Under the pieces are notes generated by a model. That model was not told where the DNA came from and did not search any database. It worked only from the letters and a program-made list of their open reading frames with translations. Source: Candidatus Nomurabacteria bacterium (GTDB lineage: Bacteria; Patescibacteriota; Minisyncoccia; Phycocordibacterales; UBA9973). From it: 8,613 nucleotides of DNA. Where the stretch lies: the NCBI GenBank assembly GCA_028286705.1, contig JAQBRC010000017.1, positions 1-8,613 of the forward strand. Direction: 5' to 3'. The position numbers and the translations under genes are program-made. Shown here piece by piece: positions 5,730-8,613 of the stretch (within the stretch, counting starts at the first letter, position 1; each line of letters starts with the position of its first letter).

Positions 5730-7025
5730 ATGAAAAAAACAACACTTGCCACCAACCTTAAATATATTCTTCTCGGTATCATCGTAGCTATAGGATTAAG
5801 CTATGCTGTACAGGCAGCGCCTTCTCCAATAGGGTCAGGCAACCCAGACGCTCCACTTAATGTTGGAACTACGGCACAAAGCAAGTCAGGAGGATTGGCA
5901 GTGCTAGCATTTAATGCAAAACAGAATGCACAGTTTGACGGATCAACATTTTTTCACGGTGCACTGCTTGCTCCAAGCGCTAACAGCACTATCTCATTTG
6001 GCGGTACATATAACGGAGCGGCGCGTAATACTGGCATTGCTATTAGCGGAGCATTCGGCAGTACTGGCACGATTGCCGCAGCAACATTAATCAATGGTAC
6101 AAATAGTACTGTATGCTCTGATGCTAGTGGGATAGTGTTGCTGTGTGATGCAGCAGTGGTTACTCCTCCACCGCCAACATCAAGTGTTCATGAATTCCTT
6201 GCAACGGGTAGCTCTTCTAGCTCATACACAGGCTTTGCACTTGGCGTTTGTGGTTCGGCAGCTGAATCCTCGCTGCTAACTAACAACTTCTATAACTTCT
6301 TTGGAACAGGAACCTCATGTGCGAGTCATGCAAATGGAGATGATGGTAGTGGAAACCATGGATTTGTGGCACAGCTCGACTTCAGTCAGGTGTCGAAAAA
6401 TACATTGAGTGGTTTCAACGGAATTTCTGGACAAATTGTTCGAGCAGATTACTTCAATCGTCCCCCTTCATACTGGACAGTGCCTGCAGCAGGATATTAT
6501 CAGGTTGATATCAGTGGCAATATGCGCATTGAAACAAGATTGAAAGACGGTAACTTCCTATTTGTAACAGGATTGTTCCTCCGAGCGGAAAAGGGTATTG
6601 ATGGCGAGCATCAATTTACTGAATACCCTATTACTGCCTTTACCGGAACAGGATCAAACGCATTGCTGGAAGGGTATGATTGTAACCTCTTCGGTCCCGG
6701 CAAGCTATCAAATGTTGCAAATGTTTATTTCAACAGACCAGGAAGCTATTTTAACAATCGTTTCGCTATCAACAGTCCTCAGATTCAGTATGCGCAAATG
6801 GGTTCTTGTTCCACTAAGGGTGGTAGCTCATGGGTTACCCCAGGTGCATTCGGTGTGACGTTCCACCAAAGCATTTATCTCAATGCAGGGGATAGACTAT
6901 ATACCTTTGCAAAGCTTGCGGGTGTTGGATATAAGAGCAATACATTTAGTGGCGGAGCCGATCCTCGTGACATTGATGTCTTTATCACCCAAACCTCAAA
7001 CAGTATTCATATCGTACAGCAATAA
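5730..7025 (+). CDS. Exported surface protein: shared N-terminal module plus C1q/TNF-like jelly-roll candidate
   Basis: The product has 431 residues. The signal peptide (hydrophobic about 12-27) likely cleaves after V-Q-A (29). The shared module contains N38-P-D-A-P-L43, Q50-S-K-S-G-G-L-A-V and loop C129-S-D-A-S-G-I-V-L-L-C139. A proline hinge (P146-P149) and a Ser-rich stretch follow. The C-terminal domain (about 152-431) contains Y248-W-T-V-P-A-A-G-Y-Y-Q-V-D-I and S381-I-Y-L-N-A-G-D-R-L-Y, the two places where C1q/TNF-like jelly rolls typically read 'tVPaaGyYqv' and 'v.L.aGD.v'. It ends in a final strand D414-I-D-V-F-I. Four further cysteines (174, 197, 318, 360) may form disulfides. Such domains usually trimerise and bind ligands, so this is a plausible receptor-binding tip; that role is inferred. 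It is the last gene of the operon, 5 bases after its neighbour and followed by a terminator. Confidence 0.75.
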   Translation: MKKTTLATNLKYILLGIIVAIGLSYAVQAAPSPIGSGNPDAPLNVGTTAQSKSGGLAVLAFNAKQNAQFDGSTFFHGALLAPSANSTISFGGTYNGAARNTGIAISGAFGSTGTIAAATLINGTNSTVCSDASGIVLLCDAAVVTPPPPTSSVHEFLATGSSSSSYTGFALGVCGSAAESSLLTNNFYNFFGTGTSCASHANGDDGSGNHGFVAQLDFSQVSKNTLSGFNGISGQIVRADYFNRPPSYWTVPAAGYYQVDISGNMRIETRLKDGNFLFVTGLFLRAEKGIDGEHQFTEYPITAFTGTGSNALLEGYDCNLFGPGKLSNVANVYFNRPGSYFNNRFAINSPQIQYAQMGSCSTKGGSSWVTPGAFGVTFHQSIYLNAGDRLYTFAKLAGVGYKSNTFSGGADPRDIDVFITQTSNSIHIVQQ

Positions 7026-7028
7026 GAT

Positions 7029-7054
7029 AAAGCCCCTTATATAAGGGGCTTTTT
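7029..7054 (+). terminator. Intrinsic terminator of the surface operon
   Basis: A perfect palindrome with 12-base arms, AAAGCCCCTTAT (7029-7040) and ATAAGGGGCTTT (7041-7052), is followed by more T. It begins 3 bases after the stop codon of the last operon gene. The stem core closely resembles the hairpin at 7547-7567 on the other side of the lipoprotein gene. Confidence 0.92.
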
Positions 7055-7058
7055 GCTA

Positions 7059-7090
7059 TTGACAGATAATTTAATATATGCTAAGGTTTG
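7059..7090 (+). promoter_or_regulatory. Possible promoter of the lipoprotein gene
   Basis: A perfect -35 hexamer TTGACA (7059-7064) is followed after 17 bases by only TAAGGT (7082-7087), a poor -10. Alternatively, TA-agg-TTTG (7082-7090) preceded by ATTG (7058-7061) is one base away from the Bacteroidota form TTTG-N(17-23)-TAnnTTTG. Either reading is tentative. The start codon has an A-rich upstream stretch and no Shine-Dalgarno sequence. Confidence 0.35.
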
Positions 7091-7106
7091 TTTAAATTAG
7101 TAACAA

Positions 7107-7523
7107 ATGAAAAGAAACTCAATCGTAAAAGGTTTTATTATTCTTGCCTTCGCATTCGCCGTAATGGTTACGACGTCTTGTTCAAAAGAAAATGGTACTC
7201 CTACTCCAAATACTACTGGTAAAACTGTAAAAGAATACCTAACAAGTAGCGCTTGGAAGAGGACCGGCGAATACACCTTAAACGCTGATAATTCGGTAAA
7301 AACTACAGAGGTACTTAGAGCCTTAACAATAACATTCAAAGCAGATGGTACGTATACCTCAACTGACGGCCCGGGAAACTGGAGCTTGCCGGATGACCAG
7401 CATATCATCATTTTTGAACCGGGCTCAACAACCAGCTCTCATAATTTTGTTATTACCGCCATTACCGCAACAGATTTTGCCTACATTGCACCTGGTTCCT
7501 ATAAAGCAACATTTACTCATTAA
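7107..7523 (+). CDS. Lipocalin-like lipoprotein of Bacteroidota type
   Basis: This 138-residue protein has a type II (lipoprotein) signal: M-K-R-N start, hydrophobic about 7-21 and T-T-S-C25, with Thr rather than Leu/Val at -3. S-K-E-N-G directly after the cysteine is typical of Bacteroidota lipoproteins. The mature part matches the pattern of the small lipocalin-like family (Pfam Lipocalin_4 as I recall it): L45-T-S-S-A-W50 opening strand, T74-I-T-F-K-A-D-G-T-Y83, G90-N-W-S-L94, then H-I-I-I-F and a closing strand F114-V-I-T-A-I-T-A-T-D-F. Ligand and function are unknown. The gene stands alone between two similar hairpins, separate from the surface operon and from tpiA. Lipoproteins of this type are not expected in CPR genomes, so transfer from a Bacteroidota host or neighbour is a reasonable inference; an assembly artefact must also be considered. 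Confidence 0.75.
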   Translation: MKRNSIVKGFIILAFAFAVMVTTSCSKENGTPTPNTTGKTVKEYLTSSAWKRTGEYTLNADNSVKTTEVLRALTITFKADGTYTSTDGPGNWSLPDDQHIIIFEPGSTTSSHNFVITAITATDFAYIAPGSYKATFTH

Positions 7524-7546
7524 ATTTTGACTTCGGCCGGTGAATC

Positions 7547-7567
7547 GCCCTTATATTATATAAGGGC
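7547..7567 (+). terminator. Hairpin after the lipoprotein gene, possible weak terminator
   Basis: The perfect 9-base arms GCCCTTATA (7547-7555) and TATAAGGGC (7559-7567) surround a TTA loop, followed by TAAATTTTG, a weak T-tract. It lies 24 bases past the lipoprotein stop and 16 bases before the tpiA -10. The stem repeats the core of the 7029-7054 terminator minus one G-C pair. Confidence 0.6.
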
Positions 7568-7579
7568 TAAATTTTGTTA

Positions 7580-7588
7580 TGTTATACT
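7580..7588 (+). promoter_or_regulatory. Extended -10 promoter (TGTTATACT) of tpiA-pgk
   Basis: TG (7580-7581), one base, then TATACT (7583-7588) forms an extended -10 element, which can work without a -35; none is evident. The seventh base after the hexamer is A7595, the first base of the tpiA ATG, so the predicted mRNA is leaderless. The spacing also decides the start: no ribosome-binding site supports the upstream TTG at 7574, which would lie before the transcript start. Confidence 0.65.
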
Positions 7589-7594
7589 CACTAT

Positions 7595-8359
7595 ATGATA
7601 TATCTCATCGGCAATTGGAAAATGGCACCAGAAAAAAATACTCAGGCAGTTGATTTGGTGAAGAAGACAGCTGTCATTGCAAAGCAATACAAGAAGACCC
7701 TTGTTACCGTTATCTGTCCACCCACCCCATTCCTTTCTCTAGTATCAAAGAATACAAAGGTGCCGCTTTTAGTTGGAGCGCAGGGAGTTGCTGCCTCTGA
7801 AGCAGCAGCGCAAACTGGTTTAGTCAGCGCAAGCATGCTTAAAGAAAATGGTGCGCAGTATTGTATTGTCGGACATTCCGAAATGCGTGCTCGAGGAGAA
7901 AGCAATGACATGATCAAACAGCAGGTTGATCGACTATTGGAAAAGAAGCTTATTCCTATTCTCTGTATCGGAGAAAAGAGTCGCGATGCACAGGGATGGT
8001 ATTTGAGTGAGGTGAAAGACCAGCTTGATACAGCGTTTGCTGATGTGTCTGCATTACAGATTAAAAAACTTATCATTGCCTATGAGCCGGTATGGGCTAT
8101 TGGCGCAGGCGCAGAACGCGCGGCAACTCCAATAGAATGTCGAGAGATGACAGTGTTTATTAGAAAATTCTTGAATGATAAGTACGGAGAGAAAATTGCT
8201 AAGGCGGTTCCCATTATTTATGGAGGATCAGCAGATGAATTCAACGCACGGTCATTTGTAGAAGAAGGAGGAACGCAGGGATTCCTTGTTGGAAGAGTTA
8301 GTCTTGATGCAAAACGATTGGCAGCATTGGCAAAAAGTATTAGCCAAGAAAAGAAATAA
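7595..8359 (+). CDS. tpiA: Triose-phosphate isomerase
   Basis: This cytoplasmic glycolytic enzyme interconverts dihydroxyacetone phosphate and glyceraldehyde 3-phosphate. The 254 residues form a normal-length TIM barrel. Key residues are present: N7-W-K9, the catalytic H94 in G-H-S-E, the catalytic base E164 in A-Y-E-P-V-W-A-I-G, and Y209-G-G-S212 for phosphate binding. Several usually strict positions differ. G-H-S-E-R-R is G-H-S-E-M97-R, T-G-E is T-G-L (74-76), A-Q-N is A-Q-G, L-V-G-G is L-V-G-R234, and the mobile loop 6 reads A-I-G-A-G-A-E-R-A-A-T-P, two residues longer than the common A-I-G-T-G-K-x-A-T-P. The enzyme is probably functional but divergent. It starts at a predicted leaderless transcript and is followed by pgk after 5 bases. 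Confidence 0.97.
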   Translation: MIYLIGNWKMAPEKNTQAVDLVKKTAVIAKQYKKTLVTVICPPTPFLSLVSKNTKVPLLVGAQGVAASEAAAQTGLVSASMLKENGAQYCIVGHSEMRARGESNDMIKQQVDRLLEKKLIPILCIGEKSRDAQGWYLSEVKDQLDTAFADVSALQIKKLIIAYEPVWAIGAGAERAATPIECREMTVFIRKFLNDKYGEKIAKAVPIIYGGSADEFNARSFVEEGGTQGFLVGRVSLDAKRLAALAKSISQEKK

Positions 8360-8364
8360 ATAAT

Positions 8365-8613
8365 ATGAAATCACTAAAACAACTTCCAGCATTAAAAGGT
8401 GCACGCGTTCTTGTACGTGTTGACTATAACGTCCCAATTAACGGTACAAAGATTCGCGATGCTCGTCGTATCACTAGTTCATTCGCAACCATTGATGCAA
8501 TTTTGAAAAAAGGTGGTACTCCTATATTGATTGCACACCTTGGAGACAAGGAAGCAACACTTCGTCCTGTTGCAACATTTCTTTCAAAGGCATATAAGAT
8601 TGTCTTTGTTACA
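8365..8613 (+). CDS. pgk: Phosphoglycerate kinase, N-terminal part
   Basis: The first 83 codons are present; the gene continues past the right edge. The enzyme makes ATP from 1,3-bisphosphoglycerate and ADP in glycolysis. Diagnostic motifs are V-L-V-R-V-D20-Y-N22-V-P (family V-R-x-D-F-N-V-P), R31-D-A-R-R35-I, and I-L-I-A-H58-L-G-D61-K followed by L-R-P-V-A. The family's S-H-L-G-R-P-x-G is shortened here, and the Arg after H-L-G, part of the basic patch that binds 3-phosphoglycerate, is replaced by Asp-Lys. The start ATG is 5 bases after the tpiA stop, so the two are co-transcribed. No Shine-Dalgarno sequence is seen. Confidence 0.92.
   Translation, partial: MKSLKQLPALKGARVLVRVDYNVPINGTKIRDARRITSSFATIDAILKKGGTPILIAHLGDKEATLRPVATFLSKAYKIVFVT

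Noticed and set aside
2616..7025. Type IV pilin or S-layer assignment for the operon proteins
   Set aside because: No G-F-x-x-x-E prepilin cleavage motif and no SLH domains are visible; ordinary signal peptides with A-x-A-like sites are seen instead.
7531..7546. GC-rich CTTCGGCCGGTGAATC stretch as an attachment site remnant
   Set aside because: It differs in composition from its surroundings, but no matching copy is seen on the other side of the lipoprotein gene and no integrase is present.
7574..7594. TTG start seven codons upstream of the tpiA ATG
   Set aside because: The extra residues would span the extended -10 promoter element, and the family begins at the M-I-Y-L-I-G-N-W-K form.
7642..8076. 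Minus-strand open frame of 144 codons inside tpiA
   Set aside because: It is antisense to the catalytic core of a clear TpiA, with a Cys/Ser-rich composition typical of reverse-complement reading.
1..8613. CRISPR arrays, tRNA, rRNA, insertion sequences
   Set aside because: No regularly spaced direct repeats, cloverleaf-like segment, rRNA-like tract or transposase was recognised on either strand.

Overview
The window looks like chromosomal DNA of a Candidate Phyla Radiation bacterium (Patescibacteria, most likely the Paceibacteria/Parcubacteria branch). The indicators are an extracellular protein built on G-Y-x-W-S-x-N-I-G-W-I repeats, exported proteins carrying a D-x-P-L-x(n)-Q-x-K-x-G-G/S-L motif, a secreted Ala-rich helical protein beside the trigger factor gene, genes packed with gaps or overlaps of a few bases, and no clear Shine-Dalgarno sequence before any start codon. 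No reading frame contains an internal TGA, so there is no sign of the TGA=Gly code of Gracilibacteria/SR1. This placement is inferred from recalled family features, not from a search.

Left part, minus strand: nusA (2470-1223) and ppa (1221-691) form a two-gene unit with a one-base gap, closed by a strong symmetric terminator at 657-679. A second minus-strand unit starts from a TATACT promoter at 592-597. It encodes a small secreted helical protein (584-102) and then the N-terminus of a probable trigger factor that runs off the left edge (77-1).

Middle, plus strand: a divergent promoter region (2471-2615) leads into a five-gene operon of exported or membrane proteins (2616-7025), with junctions between -13 and +5 bases and a perfect terminator hairpin at 7029-7054. 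It encodes (1) a 508-residue secreted protein with GYAW/NIGWI repeats and Ig-like domains; (2) a small single-pass membrane protein with a tandem 21-residue repeat; and (3-5) three exported paralogues. The paralogues share an N-terminal module of about 140 residues ending in a Cys-x9-Cys loop, and carry no C-terminal domain, an unknown domain of about 135 residues, and a C1q/TNF-like jelly-roll candidate of about 280 residues respectively. I read the operon as a cell-surface system in which a common base presents different ends. This is the most interesting part of the window.

Right part, plus strand: a lipocalin-like lipoprotein gene of Bacteroidota character (7107-7523) lies alone between two closely similar hairpins and may have been acquired. 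Next is tpiA (7595-8359), whose extended -10 promoter places the predicted transcript start on the A of the ATG, and then the start of pgk (8365 to the right edge). These last two are adjacent glycolytic enzymes in one transcription unit.

A recurring regulatory theme is the hexamer TATACT placed 6 to 10 bases before first-gene start codons, which together with the missing Shine-Dalgarno sequences suggests leaderless or nearly leaderless mRNAs.
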